Shown: positions 30,326-39,300, numbered from the stretch's first letter. The stretch: DNA of 64,000 bases from Streptomyces rhizoryzae (GCF_023155275.1 NZ_JALMUV010000015.1:62001-126000), one strand, 5' to 3'. Numbers and translations are program-made. Notes: generated from the sequence alone by a model not told the origin.

Positions 30326-31468
30326 TCAGGACCGGGGCGGGGCCTCGTCGGACCAGCGGAGGATGGCGCCCAGGCCGCCGGCCGGCGCCTGTTCCGGGTC
30401 GGGGACCACCACGATGTCCGCGCCGGTCGCCGCGGCCGACCTGATCAGCGCGTCGTCGGCCCGCGCGGCGGCCGGATGCGGTTCGCCCAGGTACGTCAAC
30501 TCCGAGGCGCGCACGCCCAGTTGATCGCTCCGGGAGCCCACCCAGACCTCGCGCCCGGCGTCCGCGCCGCGCGGATCGACCAGCAGGGTCCCGATCCGGT
30601 GCTCGCGCGCGGCCTCCACCAGCGCCGGGATGCCGGCCGCGGTGTCCGGGGCGGGCTTGCCCACCGGGTCGGCGCCGGTGCGGAACCGTTCGGTCGCCGC
30701 GGTGACGCGGTCGTGCTCGTGGCCCGCGCAGACCTGGGCGACGTCCCGTTCGACCAGGTCGGTGTCCGCGCCGTCGGCCCGTCCGCCGTGCTCGCTCTCG
30801 TGCGTGACGGAACGCAGCGGTTCCGGCAGCCGGTCGTGCACCGCGCGCCGCTCCCGGGTGTCGCCGACGAGCAGCACCGCTTCGGCGCCGCACTTCTCGT
30901 AGGCGTCGGCGATCGCGTCCGCGATGTCCTGGGCGTTGCGTTCCCAGGTGTTCTCCACCTTCGCCTGGAAGTGGGTCTCGGACCAGTCGGCCGAGGCGGT
31001 GCGGTGCAGGGGCCGGTCGGCGCCCTCCACCTGGCCGGCTTCGTGGCCCGTGCGGCCGTCGGTGACGCAGAAGTCGGCGCCGTGCCGGTCCAGGCGGACC
31101 ACCAGGCACAGCGGGCTCTGGCCCAGGGCGGCCAGCAGCGGGGTGATGCGCGGGACCGGGCCCCAGGTGACCAGGGGCGCGGGCGGCGGCCCCGGCAGCG
31201 GGACGTCGAGCACCACCCGGCCCTCGGTGGCGAACAGCGCATGGCTGCCCCGGGCCTCGCCGGCCCGCTGCTGCGGTGCGGCGAGCGCGTCCCGCAGGGC
31301 GCCGGAGGTGGCCTCGTCCGCGCCGAGCGCGAGCAGCTTGGCGCCGGTGGCCTCCGCGATCAGTTCCTGCTGCTTCGCCGCGTCCTCGGTGGTGTGCGGG
31401 ATCTCGGTGTAGACCGTTGCCCAGGGGCCCGCCCGGTCGACCACGGGACGCAGGAGCGGGAGTTGCAT
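30326..31468 (-). CDS. Rv2629/Vms1-like release-factor-type protein
   Basis: The 380-residue protein is related to the Rv2629 (bacterial/archaeal eRF1-like, Vms1-type) family. It begins MQLPLLRPVVDRAGPWATVY; a middle block AEAVLLVGDTRERRAVHDRL fits eRF1 domain 2, and the end ADIVVVPDPEQAPAGGLGAI, followed by LRW, matches eRF1 domain 3. Relatives are annotated as putative peptidyl-tRNA hydrolases acting on stalled ribosomes; activity here is inferred. Rv2629 is a DosR-regulon gene in M. tuberculosis. AAGGAGG lies seven bases before ATG 31468. An 8-base palindrome GGGTACCC lies about 40 bases upstream. Confidence 0.8.
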   Translation of the reverse strand: MQLPLLRPVVDRAGPWATVYTEIPHTTEDAAKQQELIAEATGAKLLALGADEATSGALRDALAAPQQRAGEARGSHALFATEGRVVLDVPLPGPPPAPLVTWGPVPRITPLLAALGQSPLCLVVRLDRHGADFCVTDGRTGHEAGQVEGADRPLHRTASADWSETHFQAKVENTWERNAQDIADAIADAYEKCGAEAVLLVGDTRERRAVHDRLPEPLRSVTHESEHGGRADGADTDLVERDVAQVCAGHEHDRVTAATERFRTGADPVGKPAPDTAAGIPALVEAAREHRIGTLLVDPRGADAGREVWVGSRSDQLGVRASELTYLGEPHPAAARADDALIRSAAATGADIVVVPDPEQAPAGGLGAILRWSDEAPPRS

Positions 31469-31635
31469 GGCTGGCCTCCTTGGATTCACCGGTTTCCATG
31501 GAGTTCTTCGGGTACCCCGCTGACGGAGGCGTAAGGGTGCGCCGGCGGGGCCGGTCCGGCGGGCGTGCCGGTGGCCTTCCGTCCCATGGTGTCGCAGGAG
31601 GCCGCCCGGGGCCCCTCGGAGCCCGGCCCCGGCGG

Positions 31636-33087
31636 CTACGCCGGGCAGGTACCGACCGCGGGCGCCGGACGGGCCGCGCGCCGGCCCGGCCCGATGAGCT
31701 TCCCGGCCAGCACCGCGCCCGCGATGATCAGGCCGCCCGCCACCAGGGCGCCGCGCGCCCCGGCCACCTGCATCAGCAGACCCAGCAGCGGCGGGCCCAC
31801 CAGGCCCCAGGCGGTGCTCAGGGTGCGCCAGACCCCCAGCACCCGGCCGCGCATGTGCGGCGGCGGGTCGGTCTGGAGCACCGTGGTGCCGGCCGTGTCC
31901 GACACCGACTCGACCACCGACATCGGCAGGACCAGCACCAGCAGGACCAGCAGCGACGGGGAGACCCCGGCGACGACCTGGAGCAGCGCGCCGGCCGCGG
32001 CCAGCAGGCCGACCAGGGTGACCGAGGGGTTGCGCAGCCGGGCCGCGAGCACCGCGCCGAGGATGCCGCCGGCGGCCAGGACGGTGGAGACGGTGCCGAA
32101 GGCGCCCGCGCCCGCGCCGAGCGGGCCGGTGACGAGGACGGCGAGGGTCAGGGTGTAGTTGCGGCCGAAGACGGCGCTCAGACCGGTGATCACCGCCAGG
32201 CCCACCAGGCGCGGCCGCCGCAGGAAGAACACCAGCCCCTCCCGGGCGCTCCCGCCGGCCTCGGGCTCCTGGACGGCGGCGGCCGGTGCGGCCCGCTCCG
32301 GTGCGCCGGACGGTGCGCGCAGGGCCGCGGGCGCCGGGCGGAGGAAGGGGATGACCGCGGTGACGAAGAGGAAGGACAGGCCGTTGGCGGCGTAGGCCGC
32401 TCCGGTCCCGAGGGTCCCCACCGCCACACCGGCCAACGCGGTACCGCCCAGCCGGCCGACGCTGTGCACCAGGGAGCCGACGGCGATCGCGGACGGCACG
32501 TCGGCGGTGGGCACCAGGTCGTTGCCGAGCAGGGCGCACGCCGGGCCGTCGATGGTGGCGATCAGGCCGGTGACGGCGGCCAGCGCGAGCAGGATGCCGT
32601 AGTTGAGCTGCCCGGTGGCCAGCAGGACGGCGGTGGTGAAGGCGACCAGGCCGAGCACCGCCTGGCTCACCGCGGCGGTGAGCTTCCGCGGCCACCGGTC
32701 GACGGCGGCCCCGCCCACCAGCCCCATCAGCAGCCCGGGCCCCGCCTGCACGGCCAGCGAGAGACCGGTGGCCGCGGCGGAGTGGGTCAGTTGCAGCACG
32801 AGCAGGTTCTGCACGGTGAGCTGCATCCACGTACCGACGTTGGACAGCAGGTTGGCCACCGACCACCAGCGCATGCTGCGGTAGCGCAGGGAACGCCACG
32901 GGGCGTGGTCCTCGGCGCGGCCGCCGGGCGCGCCCCGCCGGAGCCGCAGGCCCGGCAGCCGGGCGGCGGCCGGGGCACGGCGGGACGCCGGTCGGGCGGC
33001 GGGTGGTCCGGAGGGGGGAGTGGGGTCGGACTCGGGCGACGGCGCCTGCGCGGGGACCCGGGCAGGGGCGGGGGCGGGAGAAGGCAC
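31636..33087 (-). CDS. MFS transporter
   Basis: The 483-residue protein has a 70-residue Pro/Ala/Arg-rich cytoplasmic N-terminus, then about twelve hydrophobic helices: the region begins with WRSLRYRSMRWWSVANLLSN, followed by VGTWMQLTVQNLLVLQLTHS, and motif A-like GGAAVDRWPRKL appears after helix 2. This is the MFS_3 (enterobactin-exporter-like) type. The substrate is unknown. The in-frame start at 33087 encodes the long tail; a shorter start cannot be excluded. It lies between the Rv2629-like and the DUF5709 gene on the same strand but is well separated from both. Confidence 0.85.
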   Translation of the reverse strand: MPSPAPAPARVPAQAPSPESDPTPPSGPPAARPASRRAPAAARLPGLRLRRGAPGGRAEDHAPWRSLRYRSMRWWSVANLLSNVGTWMQLTVQNLLVLQLTHSAAATGLSLAVQAGPGLLMGLVGGAAVDRWPRKLTAAVSQAVLGLVAFTTAVLLATGQLNYGILLALAAVTGLIATIDGPACALLGNDLVPTADVPSAIAVGSLVHSVGRLGGTALAGVAVGTLGTGAAYAANGLSFLFVTAVIPFLRPAPAALRAPSGAPERAAPAAAVQEPEAGGSAREGLVFFLRRPRLVGLAVITGLSAVFGRNYTLTLAVLVTGPLGAGAGAFGTVSTVLAAGGILGAVLAARLRNPSVTLVGLLAAAGALLQVVAGVSPSLLVLLVLVLPMSVVESVSDTAGTTVLQTDPPPHMRGRVLGVWRTLSTAWGLVGPPLLGLLMQVAGARGALVAGGLIIAGAVLAGKLIGPGRRAARPAPAVGTCPA

Positions 33088-33280
33088 AGCGGCAAGACCT
33101 TGTGAGGAGCCCGTCGGGCTCGCAGGGCGGTGGGGCCGGCGCGCGGCGCACGACGGCGTGCGCGGCGACGTGCCGGGGGCTCGGCGGTGCTGGGCTCAGG
33201 CCGGGCCGACTGGCCACGAAGCCTCGCGGGCTCAGCGGTGTCCCATCCTCACAGAACGCCCCATACGGAGAAAAGCGGAC

Positions 33281-33304
33281 GCGGCGTGGGGTGGCTCACG
33301 CCGC
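33281..33304. terminator. Stem-loop 1 (GCGGCGTG/CACGCCGC)
   Basis: GCGGCGTG pairs perfectly with CACGCCGC around the 8-base loop GGGTGGCT. It lies downstream of the DUF5709 gene on the minus strand and could end its transcript. Its sequence shares CGTGGGGTGGC with repeats near 51474 and 51518, so a protein-binding role is an alternative. Confidence 0.45.
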
Positions 33305-33357
33305 CTCCCACCGCCCGCCCGCCCCCGCCATCTCCCTTGCGGCGCACGGCATCCGGC

Positions 33358-33383
33358 GGGCGCGTGGGGTTGCTCACACGCCC
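33358..33383. terminator. Stem-loop 2 (GGGCGCGTG/CACACGCCC)
   Basis: The arms pair at eight of nine positions around the 8-base loop GGGTTGCT. It lies about 35 bases after the stop codon of the DUF5709 gene, the expected place for its terminator. Loop and flank repeat those of stem-loop 1. Confidence 0.45.
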
Positions 33384-33418
33384 GGTGCGGTGCCGGTGCC
33401 GCTCGGCGGCGGCGCCGC

Positions 33419-33766
33419 TCAGCCGCCGTCCGCGCGCCCGTCGTCGCGCACCCGCACCGCGTCCTCCTCGGCGGGCACCGGGGTGATGTCGTCGGGCCCC
33501 GCCCCCTTCGGGCCGGTGCCCGCGGCACCGACGTCGGGCTCCTCCTCGGCCAGCCGCTCGTCGAGGCTCTCACCGCGCCGCTGCTCCCGGGCCGTGACAC
33601 CGGTACCGGCCGCGTACGGCTCGTCGGCGGGGGAGTAGCCCGCGTCCAGCAGCTCGTCCGGGTCGGCCTGGCCCAGGGTGTTCTCCGGGTCCGGTCCCCG
33701 GGCCGCGTCCTCGGCGTCCTGCTGGTCCGGCTGGTAGACCTCGTCGCCCATGGCGTCATCGGACAT
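33419..33766 (-). CDS. DUF5709 family protein
   Basis: The 115-residue acidic protein has the pattern YQPDQQDAEDAARGPDPENT, LGQADPDELLDAGYSPADEP and SLDERLAEEEPDV of DUF5709, a Streptomyces family without known function. It has no membrane segment or cysteine and is probably disordered. ATG at 33766 is chosen because family similarity begins there. It is divergent from the first glycosyltransferase gene of the sugar cluster. Confidence 0.85.
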   Translation of the reverse strand: MSDDAMGDEVYQPDQQDAEDAARGPDPENTLGQADPDELLDAGYSPADEPYAAGTGVTAREQRRGESLDERLAEEEPDVGAAGTGPKGAGPDDITPVPAEEDAVRVRDDGRADGG

Positions 33767-33948
33767 CTCGTGCACCCTTCGTCGCGCGGCGGCCCTGAGG
33801 CCGCGTCCTGCGGCCTCCCTCCAGGAATGCCATGGATCCGGCAGCTGGGCCAGTGCAGTCGCGGGCGGGCCGGGCCGCACCCACAGTGGGAGAGCCGCGC
33901 CCCCGCGGCCCGCAGTGCCGTCCCCGCCCGCGCCCAGGAGGCAGCCGT

Positions 33949-34998
33949 ATGGCCCCGCACCGCCCGCAGCTCCGCGTCCCGGCCGGTGGCGGCGGCGGGG
34001 GCGCGCCGCGGCTCCTCGTCCTGCGGGCGCTCGGCCTGGGCGACCTGCTGGCGGCCGTCCCCGCGCTCCGGGCGCTGCGCGCCGGGCACCCCGGGCACCG
34101 CCTCGTCCTCGCCGCGCCCGGCCGGTTCGCCGAGGCCGCCCGGGCCACCGGCGCCGTGGACGCGCTGCTGCCGACCCGGGCCGCCGGCCGGGAGGTCCCG
34201 CGGCGCCTGGACTGGACGGGCCCGCCGCCCGACGTCGCGGTGGACCTGCACGGCAACGGCCCGGAGAGCCGGGGCGTGCTCCAGCGGCTCCGCCCGGCCC
34301 GGCTCCTGGCCTACGCGACCTCCGGCGCGCCCGCGCCCTGCGGACCGGTCTGGCGGGACGACGAGCACGAACGGGACCGCTGGTGCCGGCTGCTCACCTG
34401 GTACGGCCTGGCCGCGGACCCCGCCGACCTGCGCCTGGCACCCCCCGCCCGGCCCTCGCCGGCGCCCGGCGCGCTCGTGGTCCACCCGGGCGCCGACGCC
34501 CCGGCCCGGTGCTGGCCGCCGGAGCGGTTCGCGGCGGTCGCCCGGGCGCTGCACCGGGCCGGCCACCGGGTCGTGGTCACCGCCGGGGCCGGGGAGGGGC
34601 CGCTCGCCCGGTGGGTCGCGGCGCGGGCGGACCTGCCTCCGGCCGCGGTCCTCGGCGGCGCCGCCGACGTCCCGTTCGCGGAACTCGCCGCGCTGGTGGC
34701 GCAGGCCCGCGCGGTGCTCGTCGGGGACACCGGACTCGCCCACCTCGCCACCGCCTTCGGCACCCCGTCGGTGGTGCTGTTCGGGCCGGTCGCGCCGCGG
34801 CTCTGGGGGCCGCCGGCCGCGGAGCGGCACCGGGTGCTGTGGCATCCGGACGGCGACGACCGCCCGCGGCCCGGTGACGCGCACGGCGACCGGCCGGACG
34901 CCCGGCTGCTGCGGATCACCGTGGCCGAGGTGCTGGCCGCGCTCGCCGCGCTGCCCGGACCGGACCGGCCGCCCGCACGGCGGGAACCGGTCCGGTGA
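33949..34998 (+). CDS. Glycosyltransferase family 9 (heptosyltransferase-like)
   Basis: The 349-residue protein has the GT9 pattern: LVLRALGLGDLLAAVPALRA near the N-terminus, HPGADAPARCWPPERF in the middle and VGDTGLAHLATAFGTPSVVL in the donor-binding part. GT9 enzymes such as WaaC and WaaF use ADP-heptose. In a Gram-positive setting it probably transfers heptose to a non-LPS acceptor. AGGAGG precedes ATG 33949. Its stop overlaps the next gene by GTGA. A second GT9 is encoded at 42272. Confidence 0.9.
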   Translation: MAPHRPQLRVPAGGGGGGAPRLLVLRALGLGDLLAAVPALRALRAGHPGHRLVLAAPGRFAEAARATGAVDALLPTRAAGREVPRRLDWTGPPPDVAVDLHGNGPESRGVLQRLRPARLLAYATSGAPAPCGPVWRDDEHERDRWCRLLTWYGLAADPADLRLAPPARPSPAPGALVVHPGADAPARCWPPERFAAVARALHRAGHRVVVTAGAGEGPLARWVAARADLPPAAVLGGAADVPFAELAALVAQARAVLVGDTGLAHLATAFGTPSVVLFGPVAPRLWGPPAAERHRVLWHPDGDDRPRPGDAHGDRPDARLLRITVAEVLAALAALPGPDRPPARREPVR

Positions 34999-35948
34999 CC
35001 CCCGCCCGGGTGCTGCTCACCGGCTGGTTCAGCTTCCTCCGCGGCGAGGTCACCGCCGGGGACGCGCTCGCCGCCGACGTCGTCGGGCACGCCCTGCGCC
35101 GTGCCGGACTGGTCTGCGACACGGCCTGGTCCCCGGCCTTCCGGCCCGACGCGCTCCACCTGGACGCCCTCGACCCCGCCCGCTACACCCACCTGGTGTT
35201 CGCCTGCGGACCGGTGCACTCCCGCAGACCGCCGGACGGCGGCCCCAGCCCGCTGCTCGCCCTGCACGACCGCTTCCCGGCGGCCCGCCGGATCGCGGTG
35301 GGGGTCTCCGTTCCCGACCCGGACGACCCCGCCGTCCGCCGCTTCCACACGGTGCTGCCGCGCGACGGCACCGGGCGGCCCGCGGCGGACCTGAGCCTGC
35401 CCGCCCCGGTGCCGCCCGCGCTGCCCCTGGTGGGCGTGGTGCTCACCGGCGGCCAGCACGAGTACGGCGCGCGGCGGCGGCACGCGGAGGTGTCCCGGAC
35501 GCTCGGGGCCTGGCTGGCCGGGTCCGGGGTGGCGCGACTGCCCCTGGACACCCGGCTGGACAGCCGGGACTGGCGGCTGCCCGCCACCCCGGACGAACTG
35601 CACACCGTCCTCGCCCGCCTCGACGCGGTCGTCACCACCCGGCTGCACGGGCTCGTCCTCGCCCTGCGGGCCGGCACCCCCGCCCTCGCGGTGGACCCGG
35701 TCGAGGGCGGTGCCAAGGTCAGCGCCCAGGCCGCCGCACTGGGCTGGCCCGCCGTGCTGCGCGGCGAGGAGCTGCGCCCGGCCGACTTCCACCACTGGCT
35801 CGACTGGTGCCTCTCGGACACCGGCCGCGCCCGCGCCCGCGCCGTCACCGCGGGCCCGGTGGACGGCACCCTCCTTTGGCGGCTCCTGGCGCACCTCCCG
35901 GCAGGCGCCCGGACGGGCGGCCCGGCCGGGGCGGACGCGCCGCGGTAG
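34995..35948 (+). CDS. Polysaccharide pyruvyl transferase family protein
   Basis: The 317-residue protein starts with LLTGWFSFLRGEVTAGDALA, has LTGGQHEYGARRRHAEV in the middle and ends with TTRLHGLVLALRAGTPALAV, the last being the signature of the polysaccharide pyruvyl transferase family. Family members add pyruvate ketals from PEP to sugars, although many homologues act otherwise. It starts with GTG at 34995, overlapping the GT9 gene by four bases. The two form a small plus-strand unit convergent to the main sugar operon. Confidence 0.82.
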   Translation: MTPARVLLTGWFSFLRGEVTAGDALAADVVGHALRRAGLVCDTAWSPAFRPDALHLDALDPARYTHLVFACGPVHSRRPPDGGPSPLLALHDRFPAARRIAVGVSVPDPDDPAVRRFHTVLPRDGTGRPAADLSLPAPVPPALPLVGVVLTGGQHEYGARRRHAEVSRTLGAWLAGSGVARLPLDTRLDSRDWRLPATPDELHTVLARLDAVVTTRLHGLVLALRAGTPALAVDPVEGGAKVSAQAAALGWPAVLRGEELRPADFHHWLDWCLSDTGRARARAVTAGPVDGTLLWRLLAHLPAGARTGGPAGADAPR

Positions 35949-36010
35949 ATCCGGGCGGGGCGCGTGCCGGGGCCCTCCCGCGGATGCGGGCCGGGCCCGC
36001 CCTTGTGCCT

Positions 36011-36937
36011 TCAGTCGCGGTACGACCGGGCCGTGGACGCCTGCTGGGGGGCCTCCAGCAGCCGCAGCCGGGCCTCCACCGCACCCGGCAGCGGGCGCCG
36101 CTCCCGTACCAGCCAGGGGAGCCCGGCGGCGGCCTCGGTGAAGGCGGAGGCCGAGACGGTGTCGCGGGGGACCCGGGTCGCCAGCCAGAGGGTCCGGCGC
36201 AGGGCCACCGGCACCGGGCGGCGGAGCCAGGTGAACCACAGGGTGTTGCGGATGCCGCGGCGGCGGCGCTCGGTGGCGTCCCGGTGCGGGGAGGCCCGGT
36301 GGTGGACGGTCAGGTCGTCGGCGTAGGTGAGCCACCAGCCGTCCGCCGCCAGGTCCGCGGCGAGCAGCTCCTCCTCGCCGCCGAGCACCAGCCGGGGCGA
36401 GAAGCCGCCCGCGGTGCGGAAGGCGTCGGCGCGCAGGACCGTCGCCGCCGCGAGGAAGGAGCCCAGCGCCGGGCCCGGGAGCCAGGACGGCCCGGGGATC
36501 GGCGAGTTGCGCAGCTCCCGCACGATCGGGTCCTCGTAGGGCGGGCGGTCCGGCGGCTCCGGGCCGTCCGGGTGCGGATGCGCCACGATCCGCGCGGTCA
36601 CCGCGGCCAGTCCGCCGTGGGCGTCCAGCAGATCGGCGGCGCGGCGCAGCGTACCGGGGTGCCACCACGAGTCGTCGTCGCAGAACGCCAGGTACGGCGT
36701 GGTGGCGGTGCGCGCGGCGAGGTTGCGGCCCACCGCGCCGAGGTTGCGGCCGAGCGCGAGCAGCCGCACGGGCAGCGGATGGGCCCGGACCGCGGCGGCG
36801 GTGCCGTCGGCGGAGGCGTTGTCGACCACGACGACCGGGGGCCGCTCGGGCAGCTCGGCCAGCCGGTCGAGGGTGTGCAGCACATCGGCCCGGCGGTTGC
36901 GGGTGATGACGATGACGGTGGTCCGCGGATCGGTCAC
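36011..36937 (-). CDS. Glycosyltransferase family 2
   Basis: The 308-residue protein is a GT-A fold GT2: VIVITRNRRADVLHTLDRL, PVVVVDNASADGTAAAV, and the DxD-type stretch AFCDDDSWWHPG. The C-terminal half contains GGEEELLAADLAADGWWLTY, with the acceptor-side acidic ED-like motif. It uses an NDP-sugar on the cytosolic side. The start is GTG at 36937 behind GAGGAG. It is a close paralogue of the next gene upstream in the operon and is the last gene of the eleven-gene minus-strand unit. Confidence 0.9.
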   Translation of the reverse strand: MTDPRTTVIVITRNRRADVLHTLDRLAELPERPPVVVVDNASADGTAAAVRAHPLPVRLLALGRNLGAVGRNLAARTATTPYLAFCDDDSWWHPGTLRRAADLLDAHGGLAAVTARIVAHPHPDGPEPPDRPPYEDPIVRELRNSPIPGPSWLPGPALGSFLAAATVLRADAFRTAGGFSPRLVLGGEEELLAADLAADGWWLTYADDLTVHHRASPHRDATERRRRGIRNTLWFTWLRRPVPVALRRTLWLATRVPRDTVSASAFTEAAAGLPWLVRERRPLPGAVEARLRLLEAPQQASTARSYRD

Positions 36938-36976
36938 GGCACGGCTCCTCAGCGCCGACGGCAGGTGGTGAGAGGG

Positions 36977-37891
36977 TCACCCGGGCTCAACTTGCCACGC
37001 TGGCAGGCGAGTTGAGGGCTCCTCCAGGGAGCGGACCAGGTGTTCGACGTGGGCCGGGAGCCGGTGGCGGCGCGCCAGCGCGGCCGGCAGCCGGCGGGCC
37101 GCCTCCGCCAGCGCGCGGCGGGAGGCGGGGTCGCCGAGGCCGTCGTACGCCAGCCGCGCGGTCTGCGCCAGGGCGGCGCCGGCCGGCCGCCGCAGCCACG
37201 CGGTGAGCAGCGCGTTGCGGCGGGTGCGGACCGTCCGGCCGGGGCGCGGCCGGTCCGTCCCGCCGTCCGGATCGTGCCGTGCGACCAGCTCCGCGCAGTG
37301 CACCACCGCCCACCCGGCGGCCGCCAGGTCCATGGCCAGCAGCGACTCCTCCGCCCCGAAGTGCAGGACGGGGTGGAAACCGCCGACCGCCAGGTACGCC
37401 CGGCGGCGCAGCACCGCGGCACAGGCCAGGAAACCCAGCACCGACGGGCCGGGCAGGCCGGGGTCGCGGCCCAGCGGGGAGCGGGCCAGCTCGGCGTTGA
37501 GCGGGTCCGGCGCACCGGACGGGCCGACGAGCGTACGGGCCGCCAGCAGCCCAAGCCGCGGATGGGCGTCGAACAGGTCCGCCGCGCGGGCCAGCGACCC
37601 CGGCTCCCACCAGGAGTCGTCATCGCTGAAGGCCACGTAGGGGGTGTCCAGCGCCGCCGCCCCGTAGGTGCGGCCCACCGCCCCCATGTTGCGGCCCGCG
37701 GCCAGGACGCGTACCCGGGGGTGGCGCTCGCGCACCGCGGCGGCGGTGCCGTCCGACGACCCGTTGTCCACCACGACCACCGGCGGCCGCTCGGGGAGCC
37801 GCACCAGCGCGTCCACGGTGCGCAGCAGGCTCCGGCGGCGGTTGCGGGTGATCACCACGACGCCCACCCGGGGAGCCGGCCGCGCGCTCAC
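36977..37891 (-). CDS. Glycosyltransferase family 2, paralogue
   Basis: The 304-residue protein has VVVITRNRRRSLLRTVDALV, PVVVVDNGSSDGTAAAV, AFSDDDSWWEPGSLARAADL and FGAEESLLAMDLAAAGW, aligning along its whole length with the GT2 encoded immediately downstream. A tandem duplication is likely. The GTG start at 37891 overlaps the stop of the HldE gene. The donor and acceptor are unknown; by context it acts on a heptose-containing glycan. Confidence 0.9.
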   Translation of the reverse strand: MSARPAPRVGVVVITRNRRRSLLRTVDALVRLPERPPVVVVDNGSSDGTAAAVRERHPRVRVLAAGRNMGAVGRTYGAAALDTPYVAFSDDDSWWEPGSLARAADLFDAHPRLGLLAARTLVGPSGAPDPLNAELARSPLGRDPGLPGPSVLGFLACAAVLRRRAYLAVGGFHPVLHFGAEESLLAMDLAAAGWAVVHCAELVARHDPDGGTDRPRPGRTVRTRRNALLTAWLRRPAGAALAQTARLAYDGLGDPASRRALAEAARRLPAALARRHRLPAHVEHLVRSLEEPSTRLPAWQVEPG

Positions 37892-39300
37892 GGGTCGGAT
37901 TCCCGGCGGACCGCGGCGGTCCGGGCCGCGCGCCGGGCCAGCGTCGTCGTCGACCGGCCGTCGAGGTACGGCAGCACCAGGGCCTGGCCGCCCCACTCCT
38001 GGAGCGCGGTGGCCTCCGGCAGGGTGTCGACGGTGTAGTCGCCGCCCTTGACCCAGATGTCCGGCCGGAGCCGGCGCAGCAGCCGCACCGGGGAGTTCTC
38101 CTCGAAGACCGCGACCGCGTCGACGCACCCCAGGCCCGCCAGGACCCGGATCCGGTCCTCGATGCGGGTGAGCGGACGCCCCGGCCCCTTGAGGCGGCCG
38201 ACCGAGGCGTCGGAGTTGAGGCAGACGATGAGGCAGTCGCCGATCCGCCGGGCGCTCTCCAGCAGCCCCACATGGCCGGCGTGCAGCAGGTCGAAGCAGC
38301 CGCCCGCGGCGACCACCACCCCGCCCCGGGCCCGCACCGCCCGGGCCAGCGCGAACGGGTCGGTGTCCCGGACCGCGGCCGGCCCGGCGGGCAGCGGCCG
38401 CTCCGCGCCGTCCCACAGCGTCCGGCTGCCCGCACCGCCGGCCGCGACGAACGCCGCCGCCTCGGCCACCGCCAGCTGGACGGCCTCCTCGGGCAGCGCA
38501 CCGTCCGCCAGCGCCCCGGCCGCGGTCGCCGCGAAGCAGTCGCCGGCCCCGCACGGATCGCCGTCCGCGCGGTACGGCGCGGGCACCATCATCGGCGAGT
38601 CGCCGCCGGCCCGGGCCAGCAGCGCGCCGCGCGCCCCGAGCGTCACCGCGACCGCGGCGGCGCGCCAGCGGGCGGCCAGCCGCATCGCACGCAGGGCGTC
38701 GGCGCGCAGCGTCCGGCCGTCCTGCGCGGTGAGCGCGCGGGCCTCGGACCCGTTGGGCGTCACCAGCCGCGCGCCGGCGACCGGGCGTTCCCCCCTGGGG
38801 TGGGGGTCCCAGACCAGCGGTACCCGGCGGGCGGCCTCCGCGAGGTGGCGGCGCACCGCGGCCGCGCCGCCGCGCCCGTAGTCGGCGACCAGGACCGCAC
38901 CGGCCCCGGCGAGCGCGGCGCGCACCTCCGGGCCCGGTTCCCCGGGCCGGCCGCCGCCGCGGTCGTAGCGCACCACCGCCCGGCCGCCGGCCAGTACGCG
39001 GGTCTTCTCCGGCAGGGCCCCGTCCAGCGGGAAATCCACCAGGTGCACCACCCCGGCGAGGGCCCGGCGCACCTCCTGGCTCGCCCGGTCCTCGCCGAGC
39101 GCGGCCACCAGCGTCACCTCCCGGCCGCCGCGGGCCGCGAGCACGGCGGCCAGGCCGGCGCCGCCGGGCCGCGTGTGGTCCCGCGTCACATCGACCACCG
39201 GTGCCGGTGCGTCCGGTGCGAGGCGGGTGGACTCGCCCTCCAGGTCCCGGTCGAGGAGGACGTCGCCGACGACGACCAGCGGCCGGTTGCGGGCGCTCAC
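37888..39300 (-). CDS. hldE: Bifunctional heptose-7-phosphate kinase / heptose-1-phosphate adenylyltransferase
   Basis: The 470-residue protein has both HldE domains in the usual order. Residues about 1-315 are a ribokinase-type kinase (LVVVGDVLLDRDLEGESTRL, TRPGGAGLAAVLAARGG, GDPCGAGDCFAATAAGALAD). Residues about 330-465 are a nucleotidyltransferase (GGCFDLLHAGHVGLLESARR, LTRIEDRIRVLAGLGCVD, PDIWVKGGDYTVDTLPEA). It should phosphorylate D-glycero-beta-D-manno-heptose 7-phosphate and later make ADP-heptose; GDP or another nucleotide cannot be excluded. The start is GTG at 39300. GmhA lies upstream and GmhB further upstream. Confidence 0.92.
   Translation of the reverse strand: MSARNRPLVVVGDVLLDRDLEGESTRLAPDAPAPVVDVTRDHTRPGGAGLAAVLAARGGREVTLVAALGEDRASQEVRRALAGVVHLVDFPLDGALPEKTRVLAGGRAVVRYDRGGGRPGEPGPEVRAALAGAGAVLVADYGRGGAAAVRRHLAEAARRVPLVWDPHPRGERPVAGARLVTPNGSEARALTAQDGRTLRADALRAMRLAARWRAAAVAVTLGARGALLARAGGDSPMMVPAPYRADGDPCGAGDCFAATAAGALADGALPEEAVQLAVAEAAAFVAAGGAGSRTLWDGAERPLPAGPAAVRDTDPFALARAVRARGGVVVAAGGCFDLLHAGHVGLLESARRIGDCLIVCLNSDASVGRLKGPGRPLTRIEDRIRVLAGLGCVDAVAVFEENSPVRLLRRLRPDIWVKGGDYTVDTLPEATALQEWGGQALVLPYLDGRSTTTLARRAARTAAVRRESDP

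Larger units (their letters stand above)
33088..33418. other. Intergenic region with twin hairpins
   Basis: This 331-base gap lies between the DUF5709 gene and the MFS gene, both on the minus strand. It contains two related stem-loops at 33281-33304 and 33358-33383, both with the loop sequence GGGT(G/T)GCT, and an imperfect DosR-like box GGGCC-GACT-GGCCA at 33203-33216. No additional gene is evident. Confidence 0.4.

Noticed and set aside
30326-33217. Single 963-codon minus-strand frame
   Set aside because: Only its last 380 codons match a family; the upstream part is out of frame with the MFS gene.
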